Positions 34,265-44,877 of a stretch of 64,000 nucleotides of DNA are shown here, piece after piece. Below the pieces are notes generated by a model that was not told the origin of the DNA, did not search any database, and saw nothing but the letters and a program-made list of their open reading frames with translations. The position numbers were made by a program, and so were the translations under genes. The DNA lies in the NCBI RefSeq assembly GCF_003970675.1, contig NZ_CP034563.1, forward strand, positions 558,001-622,000. The letters are read 5' to 3'. Position 1 is the stretch's first letter. Each line of letters begins with the position of its first letter. The DNA comes from Flammeovirga pectinis (GTDB lineage: Bacteria; Bacteroidota; Bacteroidia; Cytophagales; Flammeovirgaceae).

Positions 34265-34830
34265 TTTGAAGACCTTAATTACTCTTCGTTGAGTGGTAAC
34301 TAGTTAACAAAAATGACCATATTTTTTTAATTGACTATTAATTAGTTAAGTATTTTTTTTGGTAAAAAACTGCCCCTATATTCTCTAATCAAAGGTTTAC
34401 AAAAATACTACACCAAATCAAATTATATTAACATAAAATTTGAGAAAATATGACTACATTTATATACAATTTCAGATGAATTAAAAAGTGGAATTTTTCA
34501 TTTAACGGTGGAGAATTTTTTGAACTCGTTAGTTTTATTGTCTACTTCTTTTATAAAGAGTAAGGCTTTAAAGTTGACGAGTTTTTGAATGTAATAGCCT
34601 TTGCCCTTCCTTATTTTATTACTTCTTAAGTGTTCTATTTTTGATATATTAATGTTTGTAGATTTTTTATTTATGTTTAATGTTAAATAAAAATTAATCT
34701 TGTTGTTTTAATATGTTGTATATCATTAATGTAGTAATAATGCATTGTTACCATATTTTAGTCTTTAAATTTATTTGTTTTGATATTGAACTAAATTTGA
34801 CTTTTTAAAAGTTGAACCAAATTAATATTT
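34265..34830. other. Long AT-rich spacer
   Basis: I find no gene, hairpin or repeat in these 566 bases that I can defend. They presumably hold the promoter of the barrel gene at 34831. Confidence 0.4.
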
Positions 34831-35838
34831 ATGAGCAAATTATGTTTAATTTCTTACTTACTGCTATATTCAATTACCACGTTTGGACAATCAGAAAGCC
34901 AAAATAATTTATCAGATACAACCTCCATTTACCCCTATACTTTCCCTATTTGGGGGCAAGAAATTCAGAATAAAGGAATTGATTTTCCTTTACCAGCAGG
35001 TATATCTGTCCATTACGTTTATAATGAAATGTATTTAGGTATTTCAGAATTTGGAATGGCTTTAAACGGGCAAGATTTATCTTCTATTTTAAACGAAAAA
35101 ACTTTAGGTTTTCAGAGTACTAGAGCCACTACAAACGGTATTAATTTAAGAGGAGATTTGTTTACTCTTCCATTTTTGAATGTATACGGGTTATTCTCTT
35201 ATGTTGAAGGTGGAACAGAGGTGGGATTACAACCAGATTTTGGCAATGGAAAGTTTCCTTATTTTAGTTCGAGTGTAATTTTTGAGGCAATATCTTTTGG
35301 CGTTGGAGCAACCTTTAATTATGGGTACAAAGATTATTTTGTATCTGTTGATGCCAATTATTCAGGCACTAAATCTGATCTAATAAAAGACAATGTTGGC
35401 ATAATGGTCAACTCTATTAGATTTGGTAAAAAGTTTAATTTAAAGCACGACCGTTTTGTTACTTTTTATGTAGGGGCAATGTATAGAAACTTTACAAACT
35501 CAGGAGGTAGTTATGGCTCTATTGTTTTAAAAGATGCCATGCCGGGTTTAGAAGGAGCGTACCAGCAATGGTACGATAATCTATCTACAGGTCAGAGAAT
35601 AGTTATAGATGCTGGTGTTAAAGCTATAAATGAGATAGCTGGTACAGAAATAGGAGATGGGGGTATAATGAATAGCCAAGTGGATTATCATATCAAAAAA
35701 GATTTACTTAAAAAATGGACTTTCCAGTTTGGAGGACAATTTCAGCTTAGTAAGAGAATTTGGATTAGAGGTGAATATGGAGTTTCTGATTATAGTAAAT
35801 TTATCTTGACGGGTATTAATTATAGATTTGGTGTCTAA
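34831..35838 (+). CDS. Outer-membrane beta-barrel protein of unknown family
   Basis: This 335-residue protein has a signal peptide (residues 1-19, ending TFGQ). It is built of amphipathic strands (FLNVYGLFSYVEGG, FVTFYVGAMYRNF, KWTFQFGGQFQLSKRIWIRGEYGVSDY) and ends with an aromatic strand GINYRFGV, consistent with a barrel inserted by BAM. It is a single gene with a bidirectional terminator. I do not recognise the family with confidence. Confidence 0.75.
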   Translation: MSKLCLISYLLLYSITTFGQSESQNNLSDTTSIYPYTFPIWGQEIQNKGIDFPLPAGISVHYVYNEMYLGISEFGMALNGQDLSSILNEKTLGFQSTRATTNGINLRGDLFTLPFLNVYGLFSYVEGGTEVGLQPDFGNGKFPYFSSSVIFEAISFGVGATFNYGYKDYFVSVDANYSGTKSDLIKDNVGIMVNSIRFGKKFNLKHDRFVTFYVGAMYRNFTNSGGSYGSIVLKDAMPGLEGAYQQWYDNLSTGQRIVIDAGVKAINEIAGTEIGDGGIMNSQVDYHIKKDLLKKWTFQFGGQFQLSKRIWIRGEYGVSDYSKFILTGINYRFGV

Positions 35839-35853
35839 TACCAATTATAAAAG

Positions 35854-35887
35854 AACACCCCAATTCATTTACATGAATTGGGGTGTT
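35854..35887. terminator. Bidirectional terminator
   Basis: AACACCCCAATTCAT (35854-35868) pairs perfectly with ATGAATTGGGGTGTT (35873-35887) between convergent genes. Confidence 0.92.
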
Positions 35888-35890
35888 TTC

Positions 35891-36706
35891 TTAACTTTCT
35901 AAGAAGTTGATTACTTTTTCAACTACAGCATCGGTTCTTAAAATTCTGAAGTGTCCTGTGTTTTCAATTTTTTCGAGTACACAAGCTGTTCCCCATGCCT
36001 TCTGAACATCTATTGATTGCTGGATAGCGATTATTTTGTCATTAACGTCGTGGAGAATATAAGCCTTTTCTACGTTTACTTTCGTGACAAAATCAGATAC
36101 ATTTTGATCGTTTACTTTTACGTTAAACTCACTTTCTAGCTTATTTACTAACTTATTTTTTACTCTATTATTTAACCCTACCATCTGAGCAACATCATTT
36201 AAACGTTGTTCAAACCTATCAGGGGTAGTGATCATCACGTATTTATCAACCTTAATATCTTTATTGTTAGATAAACAGTGCGTTGTGCCAACACTACCAA
36301 AAGAATGGCTAATTATATTTTTAATAGCATGTTCTTTTAAAAAGAGCTTTACTAAGGCACTAAATTCGAACATGGTTGTTTTTCCTTTGCTACTAAATCC
36401 ATGAGAGGGAGCATCGAATGCATAAACTGTATAATCGTTATCCACAAGGCTTTCAATAATTTCAGCAAAATTACCTGCTTGTCCTTCCCAACCGTGTACT
36501 AATAAAATTTTCTTTGGTCCGTTACCCCATTTATAGGTCTGAACATCAAAAGAATTAAAAGAGATAAAGTCTTTTTCTGCCTTATCTAATATTTCTATTT
36601 CGTGAGGTCTAAGTTTAAATACAGTAGGTTGCACTATTTTATTGTAAGCCATTTTTACAACAAGACTTGGCATAGTGGCGGATAGTATCTTTATGAAAGG
36701 TTTCAT
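35891..36706 (-). CDS. Alpha/beta-hydrolase
   Basis: This 271-residue protein has the oxyanion-hole segment LLVHGWEGQAGNF, a strand and loop FDAPSHGFSS, a nucleophile elbow SHSFGS with Ser135, and a C-terminal catalytic His in NTGHF. The usual GxSxG elbow has Ser instead of the first Gly, which occurs in some lipase-like hydrolases. The N-terminus has a short hydrophobic patch but no clear signal. The substrate is unknown. It is convergent with the barrel gene and shares its terminator. Confidence 0.87.
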   Translation of the reverse strand: MKPFIKILSATMPSLVVKMAYNKIVQPTVFKLRPHEIEILDKAEKDFISFNSFDVQTYKWGNGPKKILLVHGWEGQAGNFAEIIESLVDNDYTVYAFDAPSHGFSSKGKTTMFEFSALVKLFLKEHAIKNIISHSFGSVGTTHCLSNNKDIKVDKYVMITTPDRFEQRLNDVAQMVGLNNRVKNKLVNKLESEFNVKVNDQNVSDFVTKVNVEKAYILHDVNDKIIAIQQSIDVQKAWGTACVLEKIENTGHFRILRTDAVVEKVINFLES

Positions 36707-37303
36707 TTATAACATTTTAAGTTCGAGAACACAAAGATACAATTATAAAATTAATTAAGAATAAACATTCATTCATTATACAAAAAAGAGACCTAGAATA
36801 TTCTAAGTCTCTTTTTAATGTACTATTAAATAAACAACATTAATTATAGTTCGGGTTATTGTAATGAGTTAAACTATTGAAATGAAATGAAATATTATTT
36901 TTTCTTTGTAACGTATAACAATCATTTTTTTGACTGAATACATAACTAATACAATTAAGAAGAAAAGTACCCTACCTTTTTATTAAAGTTTATTTTAAAA
37001 ATAAATCATAATAGATAGCTGTAGTCATCAAAAACTTATAAACAACAAAATATTAATTTTTGTAAATAGATGATAAGTAATACTTTACTACTTCAATAGT
37101 GTCGAAAATCAATCAGATAATAAAAAATAAAATAATTAACAAAAACTTTACTCTAACAACTAAATCAATTGTAAAATTAGGAGATAGAATTATAAACTTT
37201 AATAAAAAGTACTGGTTGCTACCTTCTTTCTCTAAATTATTGAAAGTGTCTTCTTAATTTGTATAAGGTTATGAGTTGTTTTGGGTAAACTATAGATGTA
37301 ATA
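36707..37303. other. Spacer with an orphan hairpin and a possible small gene
   Basis: The notable elements are a hairpin (AAAGAGACCTAGAA at 36785-36798 against TTCTAAGTCTCTTT, one mismatch, T-rich after) and the 52-codon frame at 37099. The remaining sequence is AT-rich without recognisable features. Confidence 0.4.
37099..37257 (+). CDS. Possible small basic protein, GTG start (52 aa)
   Basis: A GTG at 37099 opens 52 codons ending at TAA 37255-37257. The product is lysine- and asparagine-rich (KINQIIKNKIINKNFTL) with a coding-like C-terminus (FNKKYWLLPSFSKLLKVSS). It ends 46 bases before the UbiB-type gene. No ATG is available and no family is recognised, so it may be chance. Confidence 0.25.
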   Translation: MSKINQIIKNKIINKNFTLTTKSIVKLGDRIINFNKKYWLLPSFSKLLKVSS

Positions 37304-38956
37304 ATGGAAAGCAAGGTAAACTATTCAGGTAGATATATTGAAATCGTTCACGTAATGGTAAAATATGGGTTTCAAGCGTGGATTATGAATTCAACATTGA
37401 GCCACCTTATTCCTAATAAAGTATTAGAGAAACATTCTGATATTAATAAACTACCTATTGAGGTTAGGCTAAGACTAGCAATAGAAGAGTTAGGTCCTAC
37501 TTTTATTAAATTAGGACAATTACTTAGTAATAGAGCAGATTTAATTCCTATTGAGTATGTACACGAGTTACAGAAACTTCAAGACAATGTATCTGAAGAT
37601 AACACACTTAATATTAATGAGTACATAGAAAAAGAGTTAGGACAACCTGCAAACGAAGTTTTTGAATACATAGATCCAACACCAATAGGTATAGCCTCTA
37701 TTGGGCAAACGTATGCTGTAAAAAGAAAGGGTAAAGACCTTGTTCTTAAAGTAAGGAAGGTAAATGCAGATGTTATTATGAATGAGGATTTACGTATTAT
37801 GCGTAGTATTCTAAGAGTAATAGTAAAATCGAGCAAATCTTTAGCTAGAATGGATACTATGCGTCTTTTTGATGAATTTGAAATTAGTATCAAGAATGAA
37901 TTAAATTACGCTATTGAGAGACGAAATCAGGCACAATTTGTAAAATATTTTAAAGACTCAAAGATTACCTGCGCACCTAATGTAGTAAATGATTTATCTA
38001 CGCAATCTTTATTCTGTATGGACTTTGCAGAAGGAGTGAAGTTGAATGATTTTTTAGAATCGGCTACCGATAAACAAAAAGAAACAGTGAGTAAAAGACT
38101 CGTTAAATCTTTTGTACAACAGATTATAGAATTTGGATTTTACCATGCTGATCCTCATCCGGGGAACATATTTATTACAGAAGACCTTAGAATATGTTTT
38201 ATAGATTTTGGTGCAATAGGCCATTTATTACCAGAAGATACAACGTTAATTACAGAGTTTCTCGAAGCTTTTTTATCTAAGGATACAGATAGAGTAATTC
38301 GAGCAATTAAGAGAATTGCAATTTCTCATGAAATTACCGTTGAAAATCAGAAGAATTTACAATACCAACTTCACGATATTTTTCAGGAGCTAGATCAAGG
38401 GGTAGATGAAGTACCATGGGTAGAATTTAGTGAGAAAATTATGGCTATTATGTTTCACTATAATATTGTATTACCAAATTATTTTGTCAATCTAGCCAAA
38501 GCATTGTCGTTAATATTAGGAACAGCATTAGACATGAGCCCTAAAATGAATATTTTAGAAGAAATTAAACCATTTATGATTAAATATCAGTTTGATTTAT
38601 TCTCTTTAAAAAATCAAAGAAAAATGCTACTAGATCTATTCAATACTTTAAAAGATGTCAAAACTATTCCTACCGATATTAAAGATATTATCCAATTAAT
38701 AAAACGAGGTAAAATTGAAGTTCAAATTGGATTAGACGATACAAAAACAATTTTAGATACCTTTAAAAACGGCATAAATAAACTGACAACAGGTATTATA
38801 ATAGGTTGCCTTTTAATTGCATCTTCGTCTATGTCTGTATCAGAAAATGCTTCTTTTATAAATAATTTTGCCCTTGGTGGTTACTTTATTGCAGGTATAC
38901 TTGGGTTAGTTTTAACGATAGACATGTTTAAAGATCTCTTTAAGAAAAACAAATAA
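37304..38956 (+). CDS. UbiB/AarF/ABC1-type atypical kinase
   Basis: This 550-residue protein has the family motifs. They are KLGQ (Lys69 to Gln72) in GPTFIKLGQLLSNRADLIP, the alanine/glycine loop PIGIASIGQTYAV with the kinase lysine in LVLKVRK, NELNYAIERRN, the catalytic HADPHPGN and the metal site IDFGAIG. Two hydrophobic helices close the C-terminus (about 485-545). UbiB proteins are membrane-associated ATPases that support isoprenoid quinone synthesis. In this phylum menaquinone is the usual quinone, so a role in quinone or lipid handling is inferred. Confidence 0.93.
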   Translation: MESKVNYSGRYIEIVHVMVKYGFQAWIMNSTLSHLIPNKVLEKHSDINKLPIEVRLRLAIEELGPTFIKLGQLLSNRADLIPIEYVHELQKLQDNVSEDNTLNINEYIEKELGQPANEVFEYIDPTPIGIASIGQTYAVKRKGKDLVLKVRKVNADVIMNEDLRIMRSILRVIVKSSKSLARMDTMRLFDEFEISIKNELNYAIERRNQAQFVKYFKDSKITCAPNVVNDLSTQSLFCMDFAEGVKLNDFLESATDKQKETVSKRLVKSFVQQIIEFGFYHADPHPGNIFITEDLRICFIDFGAIGHLLPEDTTLITEFLEAFLSKDTDRVIRAIKRIAISHEITVENQKNLQYQLHDIFQELDQGVDEVPWVEFSEKIMAIMFHYNIVLPNYFVNLAKALSLILGTALDMSPKMNILEEIKPFMIKYQFDLFSLKNQRKMLLDLFNTLKDVKTIPTDIKDIIQLIKRGKIEVQIGLDDTKTILDTFKNGINKLTTGIIIGCLLIASSSMSVSENASFINNFALGGYFIAGILGLVLTIDMFKDLFKKNK

Positions 38957-39077
38957 TAGGTTTTTAACAATGTAAATAGATTAATAATCAATTTAAGTAT
39001 ACTAATATTCTTTCCTCATTTTAATCTGATTGGTAAATAATTGATTATTTTAGAAATCAATTATTACTAAACCAAAG

Positions 39078-40469
39078 ATGATGAAATTTACACCTAAATT
39101 TTTATTACTGTTACTTTTAAGTATTAGTATGCTTAATGCTTATAGTCAGAATATTAATCTCCAAGATATTAATAAAGGCAACGTTGAACAATTTAAAAGT
39201 ACTAAATATGGAACAGCTACCTACTTTGGTTCAACATTATTTATAGGAACTAAAACTTACGAGACCTCTTCGAGGTTGACCATTGTTGAAGGAGATTTAA
39301 TCATTAGGAATAAGGGACAATTATTTATAAAATCAACAGATACATTAGTTGTTTATGGGAATTTAGTACTAAGATCATCTAATAAAGAAAAAGATACCAA
39401 AGTTAGAAATAGTAAAATTGAAAATAGTGGAAATTTAATTGTCCAGAAAAATTTCTATTTAGGTAAATTAGATAGTGAAAAAGCAATTAACTTTAATAAT
39501 AAACAAGGTGCTAATCTACTAATAGGGGAAAGTTTTTTGGGCCCCCACCCTCATAAATGTAATTTTGGAGGTAATATTGGAGTAATGGGCGATGTAAATA
39601 TACATTTTCATATTGAAGAAGGTAAGGGTAAACATAAACATCAAGAACCTAAGCATAATAAAATTAATGATTTAAATAAGTTTTATTATTTTAGTATTAA
39701 TCAATCTAACTTTGCAAAACATGATAAAAATAGTAAAATACCCCAATCAAAAATAAATCATTTTGTTAAAATTAGGGGTAAATCTTTGGAAGATAAAATA
39801 CCTAGTATCAACGAACCTTTACGTATAATATCCCATTATTTGACTAATAAAATTGATAAGACAGACCTCCCAGTAGAACTCACCTCATTTAATGTAAACA
39901 TAGAAAACGGTAAAGTATTTAGTGTATGGGAGACTGCACAAGAGATTAACAATAGCCATTTTAAATTGGAGCGATCTATAGATGGTAAAAACTATGAAAC
40001 TATTGCGGAATTTGTTGAGGGGGCAGGGAACTCAAATGTGGCCAATACTTATGAAGTAGAAGATGAAAAACCAAAAAAAGGAAAAGTATATTACCGATTA
40101 ACTCAAGTTGATTTTGATGGTAAAACAGAATCTTGGATAGAAGTGTTGAACAATGGAAAACTTGAACAAGGGGAAGTTGTCAGTATTTATCCTAACCCTG
40201 CTCAATACACTTTAAATGTTGCTCTTAATCTTATGGAGGACGAAGTAGCTACTTTTGAGTTTATCAACACCTCTACAGGTCAATTGGTAGATAATACACC
40301 GAATTTAGACTTATCGAGATCTAAAGCAGTTTTTGATGTATCTACTTTTACTCCAGGTACTTATGTGCTAATTGTGAAACTCAATGGTAAGATTAGTCAT
40401 AGAGACCAAGTAGTAATTCTTGGTAATAAATCCAGAGGTAATGAGATAGAAAAAGAAGATAAAAAATAA
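39078..40469 (+). CDS. Secreted protein with T9SS type A sorting domain
   Basis: This 463-residue protein has a signal peptide (MMKFTPKFLLLLLLSISMLNAYSQ), a beta-rich middle and a fibronectin-like segment common in T9SS cargo (FKLERSIDGKNYETIAEF, KGKVYYRLTQVDFDGKTESW). Its C-terminal sorting domain begins VSIYPNPAQYTLNV and includes FTPGTYVLIVKLNG. Unusually, 14 charged residues (NKSRGNEIEKEDKK) follow the point where such domains normally stop. The passenger part shows no enzyme motif and may be structural or adhesive. Confidence 0.85.
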   Translation: MMKFTPKFLLLLLLSISMLNAYSQNINLQDINKGNVEQFKSTKYGTATYFGSTLFIGTKTYETSSRLTIVEGDLIIRNKGQLFIKSTDTLVVYGNLVLRSSNKEKDTKVRNSKIENSGNLIVQKNFYLGKLDSEKAINFNNKQGANLLIGESFLGPHPHKCNFGGNIGVMGDVNIHFHIEEGKGKHKHQEPKHNKINDLNKFYYFSINQSNFAKHDKNSKIPQSKINHFVKIRGKSLEDKIPSINEPLRIISHYLTNKIDKTDLPVELTSFNVNIENGKVFSVWETAQEINNSHFKLERSIDGKNYETIAEFVEGAGNSNVANTYEVEDEKPKKGKVYYRLTQVDFDGKTESWIEVLNNGKLEQGEVVSIYPNPAQYTLNVALNLMEDEVATFEFINTSTGQLVDNTPNLDLSRSKAVFDVSTFTPGTYVLIVKLNGKISHRDQVVILGNKSRGNEIEKEDKK

Positions 40470-40470
40470 A

Positions 40471-40505
40471 AGAAGGAGGGACATTTTTTGAGTGTTCCTC
40501 CTTCT
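40471..40505. terminator. Bidirectional terminator
   Basis: AGAAGGAGGGACA (40471-40483) pairs with TGTTCCTCCTTCT (40493-40505), with one mismatch, between convergent genes. Confidence 0.8.
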
Positions 40506-40509
40506 CTTT

Positions 40510-43500
40510 TTACTTCGCCATAATAATTTCATCTCTATATTCTGAGGGTGTTTTCTTGAATTCCAATTTAAAACACTTACTAAAATACTTTGGATCGTTA
40601 AAGCCAGTTTGGTAGGCAATATCTGAAATATTCAACTCTGGATCTTTCATTAAATCAGCAGCATATTTTAATCTAATATTCTTTATAAACTCATTAATTG
40701 ATAACCCAGAAATCGATTTCATTTTACGTAGTAAATGTCGTTTACTCATACCAAAATGTTCTGTAAAATCATCTACTCCAAAAGAGAAATTATCCATGTT
40801 GTCTTTTACAACTTGAATTGCTTTTCCTAAGAAATCATCTTCAACAACTTCTTTATTTAATGTAGCATACGATGTAGTAGATTGGAATTTCTGTACAAGC
40901 ATTTTACGAGTAGCCGCCATATTACTTACTTTCCTACGCAAGATATTAATATCAAATGGCTTCACTATATAATCGTCAGCTCCTGCACTGTATCCATTCC
41001 ATTGAGTTTCTTCACCAGAATAAGCAGTAAGTAAAATAACCGGTATATGCGATGTCTGAGGCTCATTTTTAATCAACTTACAGAGATCAGGACCATTCAA
41101 TTCAGGCATCATAATATCGCTAATTACAAAATCTGGTGAATATTCCATTACTTTTTCCAAGCCAATTTTCCCGTTTTCGGCCTCAATAATATTGAATGTA
41201 TTTATAAGATTTTCTTTAATATATCTTCTAATGTCATTGTTATCTTCAACAACTAATACAGTAAGGTTTTCGGCTTTAATTTCTTCATCGTTAATAACAT
41301 CAATTGTGTGTTCGCTTACAAAAGACATTTGGTCTAAATCTTCATTTATAGAACCCTTTTTTAAGGTATGCTTATTTGTTTTTTCAGCAGATGATAAAAA
41401 GTTTTCACCTGTTTTTAATCTGACAGTAAATGTAGACCCTTTGTCTTGTTCAGAAACAACATCAATGGTACCATGGTGTAAATCAACAAATTGTTTTATA
41501 AGTGCTAGCCCAATTCCAGTTCCTATTGTGGTTGAGTTAACACTGTTATTTGCTTGATAATACAGATCAAAAATATGAGCTTTTTGTTCTGTAGAAATTC
41601 CTAAACCAGTATCCATTATTTCTAAGAGAACTTCGTTATTTTCTTTTTTTATTGAAAATTGAATTGAACGATGATCTGGTGTATATTTAAATGCATTCGA
41701 CAATAAGTTAGTGATAATATTGTCCATTTTTTCAGCATCAAACCACATGATGTATTCTTCTTCAAAACTCTCAAAATGGAAATCAATTTTCTTCTTTTGT
41801 GCTAAAAGAGTAAATGATAGAAATCTTGATTTTGAGAAGCTCACAATATCATTTTTACTTGCCTTTAAATCAATATTACCAGATTCTAACTTTCTAAAAT
41901 CTAGTAGCTGATTTACATTTTTAAGTAAGCTATTGGCATTTCTAAACATTACATCATAATCCTCTTTTGGTGATGTACTTTCTCCTTGAATTAATTGTTT
42001 TAAAGGTCCAATTATCAATGTTAATGGCGTACGTAATTCATGAGAGATATTCGTGAAAAATCGGAGTTTTGCCTCGTTATTTTCTTGAACTTCTTGTAGT
42101 AAATTATTTATATTTTCTGATTGAGTTTCTAACTCATGATTCTGCTCTTTTAATAGAGAATTTTTATCGTTTAAATCATGGTTTTGTGCTGCAAGTAGCT
42201 CATTTACTTCCTTTATTGTAGAAGTAGCTCGGTTAACTTTAGCGGTTAACTTTTTCTTTTGTTCTTTTAATTGATGTACCCTCAGTTTATATAAAACTAA
42301 AAGTCCGATCACAATAGCAATAATAAATAATACTCTAAAAAGTGTTGTTTCCCACCAAGGTGGAATTACCGTTATTTTTAATGTTGTAGGCTGTGTATTC
42401 CAAATTCCATCATTATTAGAAGCCTTTACTTTAAAAGTATAAGTGCCTGGTTTTAAGTTATTGTAGTATGCATTTTTTCTATCATTTACATAATACCATT
42501 CATCTTCTAATCCCTCTAGCATATAGGCATATTGATTCTTCTTAGGGAGGATGAAATTTAACGCAGAAAATTCAAAAGAAAAGATATTCTCATCATGCGA
42601 TAATGTGATTTCATTTAATTCATCAATAGGTAAAGGTAATGGGCTGTTTTCCGTACCAAATTCAACTTCTTTATTAAAAAGTCTAAAAGATGAAATAACA
42701 GTTTTTGCTTGAACAGGATTTAACCAAATATCTTTAGGTTTAAAATAATTCAAACCATTGTTGCCCCCAAAATACATTGTGCCATCTGATTTTTGAAATG
42801 CAGCCTGAATTTTAAAATCAAGACCTTGTAAACCATCTTCTACTGTAAAAATATGAAAGTCAGGTTTTTCAGGAGTATGAACAGCATTAATATACTTTAC
42901 CAAACCACGTTGCGTGCTTATCCATATATTACCTTGCTCATCATCTAAAATACCTGAAATACTGTTTGAAGGAAGTCCGTCTTCTACAGTATAGGTGTAA
43001 GAAATATCACTATTTCTATCAAGGTAAATCAGTTTATTTCTTGTACCAATCCAAAGGTTTCCTCTTTGGTCTTCGTGACTACAAACTGTTGTAGAGATAT
43101 TAATTTTATATTGAAGGCCAATTGGTGTAAAATCATCTGTAGCATCATTATAAATATCAATACTACTACCTGTCTGAACTAATAAATTGCCTTTACTATC
43201 TTCAAAAACTTTCCCAATAAAATCATTAGAAATACTAGAGGGGTTTCCTACATCAGACCTATAATGTTTAAATGTATTGGTCTTTTTGTCTAACTTATTT
43301 AATCCTCCATGCATTGTACCAACCCATATATCTCCATTCTTTCTTTGAAAGATAGCACTTACATCATTTCTTGTTAGACTTTCAGGATTGTTTTCATTAT
43401 TGTAAAAGTGCTTCATTTTACCAGTTTTATAATCAATAAAGTCAAGACCACCATTAAAAGAGCCTACCCATAAGTTCTTATCCTTATCAGTTAACATACT

Positions 43501-44715
43501 TAAAATAACATCTCCAGAAAGGCCATCTTTTTTAGTAAGAAATGATGATTTTCCATCTTTTAAAATGGTAATACCACCTCCGTCTGTGCCTACATAAACT
43601 TCTTTATTTGGTCCTTCTGCAAAAGACAGTACATTGTTACTGCTAAGAATACCTTTTTTAATATGATTGAAATTTTTGTCCCATTTACTAAAGTAGTTTA
43701 CACCACCATTGTAAGTACCTACCCATAAAATACCACCTTTGTTATCGTAAAGCAGGCTATGTATTGAATTACTATTTATACTATTTGGAATACTATCATC
43801 GGGTAGTAAATCAATTATTTGATATGTTTTAGTATCAAGAATATGTAAACCACCACCTTCTGTACCTATATACAATTGTCCATTTTGGTTGCCATTAATA
43901 CATAAGATACTATTGTGTTTTAAGCCATCTTCAAGAGTATATTGTTTAAATGATTCCTCTTTCTTATTAAAACGATGTAATCCTCCGCCAAGAGTACCCA
44001 CCCAAAGCTGATTAAATTCATCTTCATAAACACTTGTAATAGTATTGTGAGACAACTTGTTATCTACCTCTTTCTTGAAATGTTTAAGGTATTTATTCTC
44101 TATCTGTATTTGATATAACCCATTATCTGTACCTACCCAAAGTGTATTCGATTTATCTTCATATATACAACGAACGGGATCTTTTATACTTCTTTTTTTA
44201 CCATTTTTGTTGTAGGTATAAGGTATAAAACTGTCAGTTGCATAATCATATTGTACTAAACCTTTTCCAGTGCCTATCCATAATCTATGGTCTGCATCTT
44301 CAAAAATGGCTTGTATTTTATCGTTTGGTATGGAAGATGTATTTTTTGGTTGATTTCGGTATGTTTTGAATGTATCTGTTTTCCTGTTGAGTAGATTAAG
44401 TCCCCCGCTAAAGGTACCTACCCAGAAGTTATTCCTAGAATCTTCAAAAATAGAAAGAACAAAGTGGTCTGATAGACCAGATTTATCGGTTTCATTACCG
44501 GAGTAGTTTTTAAATGAACTACCGTTATAACGGTTAAGTCCACTAATACCTCCAATCCAAAGGTATCCATTATTGTCTTTAGCCAAGCACTTTGCCCAAC
44601 TATGGTTTAACCCTTCGTTAATATTTAAGTACTCAAACTTAGGAGAGTCTTGTCCATAAGAAAACGAAGTTATTAAAATAGAAAAAAGAGAAAGTAAATA
44701 ATTAAAAAATTTCAT
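40510..44715 (-). CDS. Hybrid two-component system (HTCS) regulator
   Basis: I choose the ATG at 44715, which begins a signal peptide (MKFFNYLLSLFSILITSFSYG). The 1401-residue protein carries two beta-propellers of Reg_prop repeats (repeated LWVGT and LWIGT motifs, about 30-690), a Y_Y_Y domain (to about 780) and one membrane helix (about 785-815). Inside the cell it has HisKA with phospho-His in NISHELRTPL (about 890), an ATPase domain, a receiver with Asp in FVISDIMMPEL (about 1200), and a C-terminal AraC helix-turn-helix. HTCS proteins sense oligosaccharides in the periplasm and switch on their locus. The divergent operon and the 55477 gene are the likely targets. Confidence 0.96.
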   Translation of the reverse strand: MKFFNYLLSLFSILITSFSYGQDSPKFEYLNINEGLNHSWAKCLAKDNNGYLWIGGISGLNRYNGSSFKNYSGNETDKSGLSDHFVLSIFEDSRNNFWVGTFSGGLNLLNRKTDTFKTYRNQPKNTSSIPNDKIQAIFEDADHRLWIGTGKGLVQYDYATDSFIPYTYNKNGKKRSIKDPVRCIYEDKSNTLWVGTDNGLYQIQIENKYLKHFKKEVDNKLSHNTITSVYEDEFNQLWVGTLGGGLHRFNKKEESFKQYTLEDGLKHNSILCINGNQNGQLYIGTEGGGLHILDTKTYQIIDLLPDDSIPNSINSNSIHSLLYDNKGGILWVGTYNGGVNYFSKWDKNFNHIKKGILSSNNVLSFAEGPNKEVYVGTDGGGITILKDGKSSFLTKKDGLSGDVILSMLTDKDKNLWVGSFNGGLDFIDYKTGKMKHFYNNENNPESLTRNDVSAIFQRKNGDIWVGTMHGGLNKLDKKTNTFKHYRSDVGNPSSISNDFIGKVFEDSKGNLLVQTGSSIDIYNDATDDFTPIGLQYKINISTTVCSHEDQRGNLWIGTRNKLIYLDRNSDISYTYTVEDGLPSNSISGILDDEQGNIWISTQRGLVKYINAVHTPEKPDFHIFTVEDGLQGLDFKIQAAFQKSDGTMYFGGNNGLNYFKPKDIWLNPVQAKTVISSFRLFNKEVEFGTENSPLPLPIDELNEITLSHDENIFSFEFSALNFILPKKNQYAYMLEGLEDEWYYVNDRKNAYYNNLKPGTYTFKVKASNNDGIWNTQPTTLKITVIPPWWETTLFRVLFIIAIVIGLLVLYKLRVHQLKEQKKKLTAKVNRATSTIKEVNELLAAQNHDLNDKNSLLKEQNHELETQSENINNLLQEVQENNEAKLRFFTNISHELRTPLTLIIGPLKQLIQGESTSPKEDYDVMFRNANSLLKNVNQLLDFRKLESGNIDLKASKNDIVSFSKSRFLSFTLLAQKKKIDFHFESFEEEYIMWFDAEKMDNIITNLLSNAFKYTPDHRSIQFSIKKENNEVLLEIMDTGLGISTEQKAHIFDLYYQANNSVNSTTIGTGIGLALIKQFVDLHHGTIDVVSEQDKGSTFTVRLKTGENFLSSAEKTNKHTLKKGSINEDLDQMSFVSEHTIDVINDEEIKAENLTVLVVEDNNDIRRYIKENLINTFNIIEAENGKIGLEKVMEYSPDFVISDIMMPELNGPDLCKLIKNEPQTSHIPVILLTAYSGEETQWNGYSAGADDYIVKPFDINILRRKVSNMAATRKMLVQKFQSTTSYATLNKEVVEDDFLGKAIQVVKDNMDNFSFGVDDFTEHFGMSKRHLLRKMKSISGLSINEFIKNIRLKYAADLMKDPELNISDIAYQTGFNDPKYFSKCFKLEFKKTPSEYRDEIIMAK

Positions 44716-44877
44716 AGCACAGTGAATACATTGAGTTGAGTTAGTTATATAGAAACTGGTTATTAAGACCATTCTCTTATCAATGATAAATAGAATTATT
44801 CAAATTTAAAAATGAACTTAATATACATGTACTATAAATGATTAAATACACCAAATTGTTTTTTCTATTGGTGGAAA

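Noticed and set aside
41192-41557. Forward-strand open frame of 121 codons
   Set aside because: It is antisense to the HTCS kinase/receiver region, which has clear domain motifs. Its translation is low-complexity serine-rich text without family features.
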